A stretch of 6,500 nucleotides of DNA from JBIICS01 sp044238735 (GCA_044238735.1 JBIICS010000149.1:1-6500); one strand, 5' to 3'. Counted from the first letter of the stretch, positions 1 through 6,411 are shown. The notes: generated by a model not told the origin, from the sequence alone. A program made the numbers and translations.

Positions 1-778
1 TATAGAATGACTCTCCTAAAATTCGGGCAATTTCGGGAGCACGTTTAGTATTGGCACTATCTAATAATGCCGGTGCATAGGCAATTACCTGCTCATAACT
101 GTTTTGGAGATAGTATAATTGGGCGATATAGTAGGGTACAATATGAGAGAACTGTGGACTATTAGTTAAACTCAGAAATCCATTTAATGCGGTAGTGTAG
201 TTTTTTTGAATATAGGCTATATGAGAGAAGTAATATTGTGCCGGCGATTGATAACGATTTTCTTTATCCTTAATTTCTGTAAAATTTAATTTCGCCTTTT
301 CAAAGTCTAATTGATCAAAATAAGAGTAACCCAGTTTAAAATAATATTCCGATAGTTGTTCCGATGTTAACTGATAGGTATCCGATTTTTCAAAATATTC
401 TATGCATTCTTTGTATTTCTTTTTTCGATAAAGGAAATTTCCTAAATTAAAATAGGCCATTTTAATTTTTGGTGATTCCGAGTAATCTCGAATAAAATTT
501 TTAATAAGATCTTCGGCATCTTCATTAAACAACTCTATTGCACAAATAGATACATAATAATTTGCATCGGATACATTAAGAGCATTTAAAGGTTTTTGTT
601 TTAAATACTGTTCAAATTGTTGTTGAGCTAACGCAAACTTTTGTTTAGAAAACAAATCGTGGGCGTTTTTAAACAGGTTATCGGGTTCTGTATATATGTT
701 GGTTCGCTGAGCATATACAGGGCTAAATGAATTCCCAATAAGGAACACAGCAATTAATAAACAAATTACTCTGGTCAT
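1..778 (-). CDS. Secreted TPR-repeat protein, N-terminal part (runs off left edge)
   Basis: Reading the minus strand from the ATG at 778-776 gives 259 uninterrupted codons to the window edge, so the C-terminal part is missing. Residues 1-23 form a signal peptide (short basic start, hydrophobic core VICLLIAVFLIG, cleavage after VYA before Gln24), so the protein is exported to the periplasm or outer membrane. The mature part is alpha-helical with degenerate tetratricopeptide repeats at about residues 33-63, 105-135 (AYFNLGNFLYRKKKYKECIE is a clear TPR helix pair), 141-170, 179-205 and 214-236. TPRs are protein-protein docking scaffolds, so partners cannot be named. Similar secreted TPR proteins in Bacteroidota are often around 1000 residues, so most of this gene probably lies outside the window. 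It is divergent from the group starting at 943. I see no Shine-Dalgarno; the signal peptide immediately after this ATG supports the start. Confidence 0.88.
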   Translation of the reverse strand, partial: MTRVICLLIAVFLIGNSFSPVYAQRTNIYTEPDNLFKNAHDLFSKQKFALAQQQFEQYLKQKPLNALNVSDANYYVSICAIELFNEDAEDLIKNFIRDYSESPKIKMAYFNLGNFLYRKKKYKECIEYFEKSDTYQLTSEQLSEYYFKLGYSYFDQLDFEKAKLNFTEIKDKENRYQSPAQYYFSHIAYIQKNYTTALNGFLSLTNSPQFSHIVPYYIAQLYYLQNSYEQVIAYAPALLDSANTKRAPEIARILGESFY

Positions 779-942
779 ACTACTTTATATCAGCTTTAAA
801 ATTAGAGAGTAAAAAAGGGCTTATTTAATCGGAGTGTTTAAGTTATTAACGGCAGTGTGTTAAATATATTATAAGGCACACCCGTTTTTTTGTGTTGGAG
901 TTTTGCATTATTGTAATATAAAATACTGTCATTGCTAGAATA
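779..942. promoter_or_regulatory. Divergent intergenic region between TPR gene and small-protein/ftsE group
   Basis: This 164-base AT-rich gap must carry the promoters of both flanking divergent genes. I could not find a convincing TTTG-N19-TAnnTTTG pair on either strand. On the plus strand TTG at 895-897 and the AT-rich stretch at 914-925 are possible but non-consensus elements. A short T run at 885-891 follows a weak 5-bp stem and is not called a terminator. No small gene is evident. Confidence 0.5.
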
Positions 943-1155
943 ATGGAAATGTATATTTTAAAAATAAAAGGCAAAGCCAAAATACCCGATTATATTCAAA
1001 TTCGAGATGCACATTTTACTTTAAAAGGTTATTTCAGAGTTGATCGACCGGAAAAAGGTCTGGAAAAATGTGGATTTACCGGCGATAGATTATCTCAAAT
1101 AATGAATTTAATTAGCGAGCTTCCTTTTGGTAAAGTTCATAAAATTGATATATAA
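943..1155 (+). CDS. Conserved-looking 70-residue small protein upstream of ftsE
   Basis: This encodes 70 residues with no signal peptide or membrane segment, so it is probably cytosolic. It is mixed alpha/beta: a strand-rich N-terminus (MYILKIKGKAKIP), a second strand pair around FTLKGYFRVDRPEKG (residues 25-39), a helix at about 49-60, and a C-terminal PFGKVHKIDI. No catalytic motif is visible. Met1 and Met3 (ATG at 949) are both possible starts and neither has a Shine-Dalgarno. The stop codon shares one base with the ftsE start at 1155 (TAATG), which indicates translational coupling. My impression is that similar ORFs precede the FtsE-type ATPase in other Bacteroidota, which would point to a joint role, but I cannot verify this here. 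Function is unknown. The coding call rests on in-frame coupling, protein-like composition and placement. Confidence 0.8.
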   Translation: MEMYILKIKGKAKIPDYIQIRDAHFTLKGYFRVDRPEKGLEKCGFTGDRLSQIMNLISELPFGKVHKIDI

Positions 1156-1823
1156 TGGCTCTGGATACGGTAATTGCACTCGAAAAAGCATCGGTAGAAC
1201 AAAAAGGAAATTTGGTAGTTACCGACGTTACTTTAAATATAGACAAAGGTGAATTCGTGTATTTAATAGGTAAAACAGGAAGCGGTAAAAGTTCCTTATT
1301 AAAAGTATTGTACGGAGAGTTGGATCTTAAAAATGGTAAGGGAAATATAGCCGGTTACGACTTAAATAATTTAAAGCGAAAAGACATTCCTTTTTTAAGA
1401 AGAAAGCTGGGAATCATTTTTCAGGATTTTCAATTACTTACCGATCGTAATGTATACGAAAATTTACTTTTTGTAATGAAAGCAACGGGTTGGATAGATA
1501 ATGCCAAGATTCAGCAAAGAATTCAGGATGTTTTAGATAAAGTTGGTATTGGTGCAAAGGGAAGTAAAATGCCCTACGAACTTAGTGGTGGTGAGCAACA
1601 AAGAGTGGCAATAGCTCGCGCACTTATTAACGACCCCGAAGTTATTTTGGCAGACGAACCTACCGGTAACCTGGATCCTGAAACCTCTCAGGAAATTTTA
1701 AATTTGCTTAAAGAGATAAGCAATAGCGGCCGGGCAGTTTTAATGGCCTCACACGATTTTAACATAATGGAAAGATTTCCAGCCAGAACCATTCGTTGCG
1801 AAAACGGAAAAATCTATTTGTAA
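1155..1823 (+). CDS. ftsE: Cell division ATP-binding protein FtsE (ABC ATPase)
   Basis: This is a 222-residue stand-alone ABC nucleotide-binding domain, the usual FtsE/LolD length. All motifs are intact: Walker A GKTGSGKSS (39-47), Q-loop Gln90 in IIFQDFQLL, signature LSGGEQQR (143-150), Walker B VILADE (163-168) with catalytic Glu168, D-loop GNLD (171-174) and H-loop His200. In the known FtsEX complex, ATP hydrolysis by FtsE drives the membrane protein FtsX, which controls peptidoglycan hydrolases at the division site. The phrase EFVYLIGKTGSGKSSLLKVLYG favours FtsE over LolD or MacB. No ftsX lies beside it; in Bacteroidota ftsX is commonly elsewhere (often near uppP and truB), so its absence here is expected. 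The start overlaps the preceding stop by one base, and the porin gene follows after 7 bases. Assignment to FtsE rather than another small ABC ATPase is likely but not certain. Confidence 0.85.
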   Translation: MALDTVIALEKASVEQKGNLVVTDVTLNIDKGEFVYLIGKTGSGKSSLLKVLYGELDLKNGKGNIAGYDLNNLKRKDIPFLRRKLGIIFQDFQLLTDRNVYENLLFVMKATGWIDNAKIQQRIQDVLDKVGIGAKGSKMPYELSGGEQQRVAIARALINDPEVILADEPTGNLDPETSQEILNLLKEISNSGRAVLMASHDFNIMERFPARTIRCENGKIYL

Positions 1824-1830
1824 GTTAATA

Positions 1831-2907
1831 ATGAATTATAATTTAATTAAACATACGATATTATTTATCCTATTTTCTTACAATACTTATGCGCAAAACG
1901 ATAGTACAGCATCTAAAATTAAGTTTTCTGGTTTTATAGATGCTTACTATAATTTTAATTCAAGCGGAAAAAGCATTCGAAACATTCCCTATACCTATAA
2001 TCATTCAAAGAACAATGAACTGAATGTTAATCTTGCTCTTTTGCACGGTAAATACTCTAACGACCATGTTAGAGGGAATATTGGATTACAGGCAGGTACA
2101 TACGTATTGGCTAATTATGCTTCCGAACCCCAGTTATTGCAACATATTTACGATGCTAATGCCGGTGTTAGATTATTTAAAGATCTTTGGTTGGATGCCG
2201 GAATTTTTGGCTCGTCACACGTTGGTTTCGAATCGGCTGTCTCTAAAGACAACTGGACATTAACCCGATCGATATGTGCTGAAAACACGCCCTATTACGA
2301 GGCAGCAGCCGAACTTAATTACGAACCTCAACATGGTAAATTATTAATTTCTTTAATGGTGTTAAACGGTTGGCAGGTTATAGCAGATAATAATAATAAC
2401 AAGGCTTTAGGCTACCAGATTAACTGGAAACCCATTGATAAAATTACCATTAACGCTAGTTCTTATTATGGTGAAGCGTATAACCTCCCAAATTCGAATA
2501 GTATGCGTTATTTTCATCATTTTTATTTTACCTATTTTATAAATGAAACTATTAATCTTTGTGGAATCTTTGATGCCGGAATTCAAGAGGAAATAAATAA
2601 TCGCAAATACACTAACAGTTGGTATAATCCTACTTTACTAATTAAAGGTATTATTAATAAAAAATGGTCGTCCTGTTTCAGAGGCGAGTATTATCACGAT
2701 CCTTATAATGTTTTGGTGAGTACGCTAAATGCCAAAGGCTTTGAAACGTATGGCTGTTCTCTAAATCTTGATTACACGCCTTATCCAAACATTTGGTTAA
2801 GAATTGAGGGAAAGAAATTATTGGCCAAGGAGGCTGTTTTTCTTCAGTTTAACAAGCCTTCTAAATCTGTAAATCAGCTGGTTACCTCTCTGGCCGTATC
2901 CTTTTAA
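1831..2907 (+). CDS. Outer-membrane beta-barrel porin, OmpL-like (bbp2 family)
   Basis: This is a 358-residue exported protein. Residues 1-21 are a signal peptide (hydrophobic HTILFILFSY, cleavage after TYA before Gln22). The mature protein alternates polar and aromatic residues as in amphipathic beta strands (FSGFIDAYYNF 32-42, NIGLQAGTYVLANY 83-96, LWLDAGIFGS 119-128), and the chain ends in Phe358, the typical outer-membrane assembly signal. The segments GFIDAYYNF, HVGFESA (130-136), NWTLTRS (141-147) and AENTPYYEA (150-158) match my recollection of the putative beta-barrel porin-2/OmpL-like family (PF07642). It probably forms a channel in the outer membrane; the substrate is unknown. It starts 7 bases after ftsE with no visible terminator between, so it may be co-transcribed, although a functional link to FtsE is not implied. 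No Shine-Dalgarno is visible. Confidence 0.85.
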   Translation: MNYNLIKHTILFILFSYNTYAQNDSTASKIKFSGFIDAYYNFNSSGKSIRNIPYTYNHSKNNELNVNLALLHGKYSNDHVRGNIGLQAGTYVLANYASEPQLLQHIYDANAGVRLFKDLWLDAGIFGSSHVGFESAVSKDNWTLTRSICAENTPYYEAAAELNYEPQHGKLLISLMVLNGWQVIADNNNNKALGYQINWKPIDKITINASSYYGEAYNLPNSNSMRYFHHFYFTYFINETINLCGIFDAGIQEEINNRKYTNSWYNPTLLIKGIINKKWSSCFRGEYYHDPYNVLVSTLNAKGFETYGCSLNLDYTPYPNIWLRIEGKKLLAKEAVFLQFNKPSKSVNQLVTSLAVSF

Positions 2908-2920
2908 TTTTATAAAAAAA

Positions 2921-2951
2921 TTTGCAAGTAAGTAAAACAATTGTACCTTTG
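2921..2951 (+). promoter_or_regulatory. Promoter of tRNA-Ser (TTTG-N19-TACCTTTG)
   Basis: A -33 element TTTG at 2921-2924 and a -7 element TACCTTTG at 2944-2951 are separated by 19 bases. This fits the primary sigma factor consensus known from Flavobacterium and Bacteroides (TTTG/TTG, about 19 bases, TAnnTTTG). Transcription should begin near 2956-2958, leaving a leader of about 12-14 bases before the mature tRNA 5' end. The promoter begins only 13 bases after the porin stop codon, so the tRNA is transcribed independently. Confidence 0.85.
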
Positions 2952-2969
2952 CAGGGCTTAAAAAGCGCA

Positions 2970-3056
2970 GGTGAGGTGGGTGAGAGGCTGAAACCACCAG
3001 TTTGCTAAACTGACGTACGGGAAACCGTACCGCGGGTTCGAATCCCGCCCTCACCG
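2970..3056 (+). tRNA. tRNA-Ser, anticodon GCU
   Basis: The 87-base class II tRNA folds by eye into all arms. The acceptor GGTGAGG (2970-2976) pairs fully with CCTCACC (3049-3055), with discriminator G3056. The D stem is GGT/ACC (2979-2981 and 2993-2995). The anticodon loop TTGCTAA (3002-3008) carries GCT at 3004-3006, reading AGC/AGU serine codons. The long variable arm has a GTACGG/CCGTAC stem with a GAAA loop (3015-3030), as expected for serine. The T arm is GCGGG-TTCGAAT-CCCGC (3032-3048). The next bases are CAA, so CCA is not encoded and must be added by nucleotidyltransferase. One oddity is the top anticodon-stem pair, C2997-A3013, which is a mismatch; the other four pairs are canonical. 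Confidence 0.97.
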
Positions 3057-3072
3057 CAAGTAAATATTCATT

Positions 3073-3093
3073 CCCGCCTCTGGCGGGTTTTTT
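3073..3093 (+). terminator. Intrinsic terminator of the tRNA-Ser unit
   Basis: A perfect 6-bp GC-only stem, CCCGCC (3073-3078) with GGCGGG (3082-3087), closes a three-base TCT loop and is followed directly by six T residues (3088-3093). It lies 16 bases after the tRNA 3' end, on the plus strand, and ends the tRNA transcript. Confidence 0.92.
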
Positions 3094-3204
3094 ATTCTTA
3101 ACCCTAATTTTTTTTTTCAAAATTCTCGGTTCAACATTACCCTTCTATCCACTATTTAATTCAGCTATACTCCCTACTTTAACTTATAATTTAAACTAAG
3201 GATG

Positions 3205-3236
3205 CTTATTAATTAATAAAATGTTTTATTAATAAG
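3205..3236. repeat. AT-rich bulged inverted repeat (13 bp stem)
   Basis: The left arm CTTATTAAT (3205-3213) pairs with ATTAATAAG (3228-3236), and AAAA (3218-3221) pairs with TTTT (3224-3227), around a TG centre, leaving a 4-base TAAT bulge at 3214-3217. Without the bulge, a continuous 10-bp arm pairs 3212-3221 with 3224-3233. It is not followed by a T run and is nearly pure A/T, so it does not look like a terminator. It could be a regulator-binding palindrome, or chance in an AT-rich gap. Confidence 0.55.
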
Positions 3237-3269
3237 TTTAATCGTGCTTCATTATTTTATAAATGCCAA

Positions 3270-3299
3270 TTGGTTCAACGGCTATTAATTTTATTTCTG
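3270..3299 (+). promoter_or_regulatory. Candidate promoter for the DUF4476 group
   Basis: TTG at 3270-3272 and TATTTCTG at 3292-3299 lie 19 bases apart. The second element differs from the Bacteroidota -7 consensus TAnnTTTG at one position. Transcription would start near 3306, giving a 5' leader of roughly 37 bases before the ATG at 3343. The spacing is right, but the match is imperfect and the region is AT-rich. Confidence 0.3.
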
Positions 3300-3342
3300 G
3301 CAAAGTATTTGAATTCTGATCAGTATTATTAATTTAGAGGAA

Positions 3343-4146
3343 ATGAAAACAATTACTTTTTTAATCCCATGCATAATTCTGTTTACTAAAATTGCGTTTA
3401 CTCAAATTAATGCTAATGCGGTTATTTTTGCTGAAAAAGGAGAGAGGTTTGTGGTTGTTTTAAACGGCGTTCGTCAAAATCAGGATTATCAAACTAATGT
3501 TAAACTAAGTGACCTTAACGCAGAATTTTATAAACTCAAAATTCTTTTTCAAAATCCTGCCGCTAAACCGGTTAATTTAAACTTATATGTTAAAAGAGGT
3601 TTTGAAATCACCTATAACTTAAAACGGAATTCTAAAGGTAAATACGTTTTACGTTTTACGAGCGAAGTTCCACTTATGCCTCCAAAGCCTCCGGTGGTTG
3701 CTAATCCCTTTAATACTCCCGGCGGAACTTATATTAATAATGGAAATCAAATTAACGTTCCGGTAAACGTAAATGTAAACGTGGGAGGAACACAGGTTGT
3801 AACTCCCGTTCCCCCTGTTTCTGTTTCAAATGGTAATGTTCCAGTAAATAACGGTATGCCCATGACCAATACCGACTTTCAAAGTGCGAAACAAACAATT
3901 GCCGGTAAAAATTTTGAAGACAGTAAACTGCAGGTTGCTAAGCAAATCGCTAGCTCTAATAATTTATTGGCCTCGCAAATTAAAGAGATATTGCAGCTTT
4001 TTTCATTTGAAACCTCTCGACTTGATTTTGCAAAATTTGCTTATAATTCTTGCATCAACAAAGGAAATTATTTTGAGGTAAATCAGGCTTTTTCGTTTGA
4101 TTCCTCAGTCGAAGATTTAAATCAATTTATCTCTACCCATCGATAA
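3343..4146 (+). CDS. Secreted protein with C-terminal DUF4476 domain
   Basis: This encodes 267 residues. Residues 1-20 are a signal peptide (MKTITFLIPCIILF core, cleavage near AFT before Gln21). Residues 25-110 form a beta-rich domain (AVIFAEKGERFVVVLNGVRQN, then NLNLYVKRGFEITYNL) resembling the N-terminal part of other DUF4476 proteins. Residues 111-172 are a Pro/Asn/Val/Gly-rich linker that includes VNVNVNV (141-147). Residues 176-264 match DUF4476 (PF14771): a helical unit with the recognisable FEDSKLQVAKQ, QIKEILQLFSFE, RLDFAKFAY and AFSFDSSVEDLN. DUF4476 has no established function to my knowledge; the protein is probably periplasmic or surface-associated. AGAGG at 3336-3340 is an unusually close Shine-Dalgarno for this start, and the signal peptide supports the start choice. 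The stop overlaps the next gene's ATG by one base. Confidence 0.9.
   Translation: MKTITFLIPCIILFTKIAFTQINANAVIFAEKGERFVVVLNGVRQNQDYQTNVKLSDLNAEFYKLKILFQNPAAKPVNLNLYVKRGFEITYNLKRNSKGKYVLRFTSEVPLMPPKPPVVANPFNTPGGTYINNGNQINVPVNVNVNVGGTQVVTPVPPVSVSNGNVPVNNGMPMTNTDFQSAKQTIAGKNFEDSKLQVAKQIASSNNLLASQIKEILQLFSFETSRLDFAKFAYNSCINKGNYFEVNQAFSFDSSVEDLNQFISTHR
3763..3783 (+). repeat. Short Val-Asn coding repeat
   Basis: Three tandem 6-base units GTAAAC, GTAAAT, GTAAAC followed by GTG encode the VNVNVNV stretch in the linker of the DUF4476 protein. The unit is in frame, so copy-number change would lengthen the linker by two residues without a frameshift. Confidence 0.6.
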
Positions 4147-4541
4147 TGGAAAATAAAACAATAGGAATTTTAGCTGGAACGTTGGCTGCAATTGCGGTTA
4201 TTCTGGGTGCTTTAGGTGCGCATGCTCTTAAAGCTAAGTTGCCGGCCGAACAACTCCTGAGTTTTGAGACCGGAGTAAAATATCAGTTTTATAGTGCCTT
4301 TGCTCTAATGGCCGTTTATATTATTCAAAAACAAAATCATTCTAACGATTTAAATTTAAGTGCTTGGTTTTTTTTCATTGGTACTCTTTTTTTTAGTGGA
4401 TCTATTTATATACTCGCCACTCGTTCTTTATTTGGAATGCCCGGAGGTTTGAAGTTTTTAGGGCCCATTACCCCTATTGGTGGAGTTTTAATGATTGCCG
4501 GCTGGTTAATTTTTATTTTAACAATTATAAAAAAGGGATGA
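4146..4541 (+). CDS. DUF423 family inner-membrane protein (YgdD-like)
   Basis: This is a 131-residue polytopic membrane protein, the usual length for DUF423 (PF04241; E. coli YgdD and B. subtilis YwdK relatives). Four hydrophobic segments lie at about 5-25, 45-61, 72-92 and 105-127. Family hallmarks are present: GALGAH (21-26) at the end of the first segment, FETGVKYQFYSAFAL (40-54), FFSGSIYIL (82-90) and LGPITPIGG (105-113). No biochemical function is established for the family. It is translationally coupled on both sides: its ATG shares one base with the DUF4476 stop (TAATG), and its TGA overlaps the next ATG by four bases (ATGA). Confidence 0.93.
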   Translation: MENKTIGILAGTLAAIAVILGALGAHALKAKLPAEQLLSFETGVKYQFYSAFALMAVYIIQKQNHSNDLNLSAWFFFIGTLFFSGSIYILATRSLFGMPGGLKFLGPITPIGGVLMIAGWLIFILTIIKKG

Positions 4542-6025
4542 ATACTTATCAGGATTATAAAGATTATGGTGCAAAAATAATGGATGTAAATGCAGCCATT
4601 GGCCTTTTGTCTTGGGATCAGGAAACATATATGCCTGATGGAAGTAGCGATTTAAGGAGCAGACAAATTGCTACCTTATCCGGTATTCTTCATCAAATGT
4701 TAACCTCAGCTGATTATCATCAATTATTGTTAAAACTGAGTGATGATGATTCTTTAAGTTCGGAACAAAATCGAAATGTTCAACTTTCTGTATTGGATTA
4801 CAATAAGAAGGCAAAATTCTCTACCGAATTTGTAGAAGAAATGTCTAAGTCTGTTTCTATTGCTTTTCAAGCATGGCAAGCTGCAAAAAGTAAAAACGAT
4901 TTTTCTTTGTTTGAAAAGCCTCTTGAAGATTTAGTAAAACTTAAATTTAAAGAAGCCGATATAAAAGGGTACGAAGGCCATATTTATAATGCTTTTGTGG
5001 ATGACTATGAGCCGGGTATGACGGTTGAAATATTAGATAAAGTATTTATTCCGGTCAAGGAAAAACTCGGCCCCTTGGTCGAGCGTATTTTAACAAAAGC
5101 CTGCAACCTGAAAAATTTTAAAAATCATTATGATACCAATACTCAATGGGATTTTACAATAGAACTTCTTAAAAAGTTAGGGTACAATTTTAATATAGGT
5201 CGGCAGGATAGATCATCTCATCCGTTTAGTATCTCTTTTGGTCCCGAAGACGCCCGTATTACAACCAGAATCGATGAAAAAGATTTAACCGAGAGTATCT
5301 GGAGCACTATTCACGAATGTGGGCATGCCTTTTATGAAATGGGTTTAAAAATGGAAAATTACGGTATACCCGCAGGTGAAGCTTGTTCTTTAAGTATTCA
5401 TGAATCTCAGTCGCGTTTGTGGGAAAATATGGTGGGTCGTTCTAAGGCCTTCTGGGAATATATGTTTCCTATTTTAAAAAGTTACTTTCCCGAGCAGCTT
5501 TTTAATGTAAGCTTGAACGATTTTTATTTTGAGTCTAATAAAGTTGAAAAAGGCTTAATTAGAACGAATGCCGACGAAATAACCTATCACTTTCATGTAT
5601 TAATTCGATACGAAATTGAAAAAGCGTTATTTAATCAAGATATTACGGTAAAAGATTTACCCAATACCTGGAATGAATTGTATAAAAAATATTTAGGTAT
5701 TGATGTACCTAATAATAAAATGGGAATTTTACAAGATGTTCACTGGAGTCATGGTAGTTTTGGATACTTCCCCACTTATTCTTTGGGTAGTTTTTATGCT
5801 GCTCAATTTTTCGAAACAGCCAAAATTCAAATACCAAATTTGGAAAATCATATCGCTTCGGGTAATTTTAATTTGTTGTTAGATTGGTTAAGAAAAAATA
5901 TACATCAATACGGAAGAATCTATAACTCGGAAGAATTGTGCAAAAAAGTAAGCGGAGAGGGACTAAATTTCAATTTTTTCTATAATTACATTGATTTAAA
6001 GTATAAGAACTTAGTTAAATTTTAA
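4538..6025 (+). CDS. M32 family zinc metallocarboxypeptidase
   Basis: This is a 495-residue soluble protein with no signal peptide, the full length of peptidase family M32 (thermostable carboxypeptidase Taq/Pfu type, about 490-510 residues). It removes C-terminal residues from peptides, probably in cytosolic peptide turnover. The zinc site is HECGH (259-263: His259 and His263 ligands, Glu260 catalytic) with the third ligand Glu289 in HESQSRLWEN (288-297). Other family motifs are intact: HPF (228-230), DARITTR (238-244), IRTNADEITY (341-350) and HWSHGSFGYFPTYSLGS (402-418). Cys261 occupies the variable position of HExGH, where Phe or Leu is common elsewhere. The start overlaps the DUF423 stop by four bases, with AAAAAGGG-like purines just upstream, so translation is coupled. 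I leave the symbol blank because naming varies across phyla. Confidence 0.96.
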   Translation: MNTYQDYKDYGAKIMDVNAAIGLLSWDQETYMPDGSSDLRSRQIATLSGILHQMLTSADYHQLLLKLSDDDSLSSEQNRNVQLSVLDYNKKAKFSTEFVEEMSKSVSIAFQAWQAAKSKNDFSLFEKPLEDLVKLKFKEADIKGYEGHIYNAFVDDYEPGMTVEILDKVFIPVKEKLGPLVERILTKACNLKNFKNHYDTNTQWDFTIELLKKLGYNFNIGRQDRSSHPFSISFGPEDARITTRIDEKDLTESIWSTIHECGHAFYEMGLKMENYGIPAGEACSLSIHESQSRLWENMVGRSKAFWEYMFPILKSYFPEQLFNVSLNDFYFESNKVEKGLIRTNADEITYHFHVLIRYEIEKALFNQDITVKDLPNTWNELYKKYLGIDVPNNKMGILQDVHWSHGSFGYFPTYSLGSFYAAQFFETAKIQIPNLENHIASGNFNLLLDWLRKNIHQYGRIYNSEELCKKVSGEGLNFNFFYNYIDLKYKNLVKF

Positions 6026-6036
6026 AAAAATATATC

Positions 6037-6411
6037 ATGAATAAATTAGTATTAATTATGGCCATTGTGGGAATTTTAGGAATAAACGAAGCGTGTAAAG
6101 CAAAGAAAGCTGCACAAAATTCCGATTCAAGTGCTTCAAAATCAAATAATTGCTCTCTAAGGATTGATTTTTATAGCATTGGAGCCGGTACCGATTATAA
6201 AGCCATTGAAGCTTTGGTTAAATGCATAGAAACCAATAAGATAGCTTACGAAACCAAACCGTGGGGTCGCGAGGGTGAGGTGATTTACTGTTTGAAATTT
6301 AATGATCGCAGTAGTAAGGAGGCTAAAGTAATAAAAGCTGAGGTTAAAAAGATGTTAGCAAATTCGCAACTTGTTCGTATTGAGGAAGATGCGCCTATTG
6401 TTAAGCAATAA
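6037..6411 (+). CDS. Small secreted protein, possible lipoprotein, function unknown
   Basis: This encodes 124 residues. An N-terminal export signal (MNKLVLIMAIVGILGI) is followed by Cys20 in NEACKAKK, the expected position for lipidation; the -3 to -1 residues N-E-A are a poor lipobox, so it could instead be a secreted soluble protein. A Ser/Asn/Ala/Lys-rich linker (22-37) leads to a compact alpha/beta domain (39-124): strand CSLRIDFYSIGAGTD, helix YKAIEALVKCIE, strands around AYETKPWGREGEVIYCLKF, and helix SSKEAKVIKAEVKKML. Cys39, Cys63 and Cys85 in the domain could form a disulfide in the periplasm. I do not recognise a named family. It lies 11 bases after the peptidase gene and may share its transcript. 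No clear terminator follows. Confidence 0.85.
   Translation: MNKLVLIMAIVGILGINEACKAKKAAQNSDSSASKSNNCSLRIDFYSIGAGTDYKAIEALVKCIETNKIAYETKPWGREGEVIYCLKFNDRSSKEAKVIKAEVKKMLANSQLVRIEEDAPIVKQ

Larger units (their letters stand above)
3094..3342. other. AT-rich intergenic region upstream of the DUF4476 group
   Basis: These 249 bases contain no convincing gene on either strand. They hold a run of ten T residues (3108-3117) with no stem before it, an AT-only inverted repeat (3205-3236), a candidate promoter (3270-3299) and a short purine-rich ribosome-binding-like AGAGG (3336-3340) two bases before the next start codon. Confidence 0.6.

Noticed and set aside
855..891. GTGTG/CACAC inverted repeat followed by seven T residues, resembling a terminator
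   Set aside because: Only a 5-bp stem with a 17-base loop, three bases before the T run, and located between divergent genes where no plus-strand transcript needs ending.
2024..2263. 79-codon open frame on the plus strand inside the porin gene
   Set aside because: Out-of-frame overlap fully within a well-supported beta-barrel gene, with no start signal or recognisable domain.
2386..2399. AAT-rich trinucleotide run in the porin gene as a microsatellite
   Set aside because: Only about four units coding for Asn in a probable loop; common in AT-rich genomes.
3108..3117. Run of ten T residues as a second terminator
   Set aside because: No hairpin precedes it and the true terminator ends 14 bases upstream; more likely a homopolymer in AT-rich spacer.
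2818..3120. 100-codon open frame on the minus strand
   Set aside because: It runs antisense across the tRNA-Ser gene, its terminator and the porin 3' end. The VRAGFEPAVR peptide is the well-known artefact of translating a tRNA T arm backwards.
3884..4081. 65-codon open frame within the DUF4476 gene
   Set aside because: Fully inside the DUF4476 domain coding sequence in another frame; no independent evidence.
5700..5882. 60-codon open frame within the M32 peptidase gene
   Set aside because: Overlaps the conserved HWSHGSFGYFPTY region in another frame; no independent evidence.
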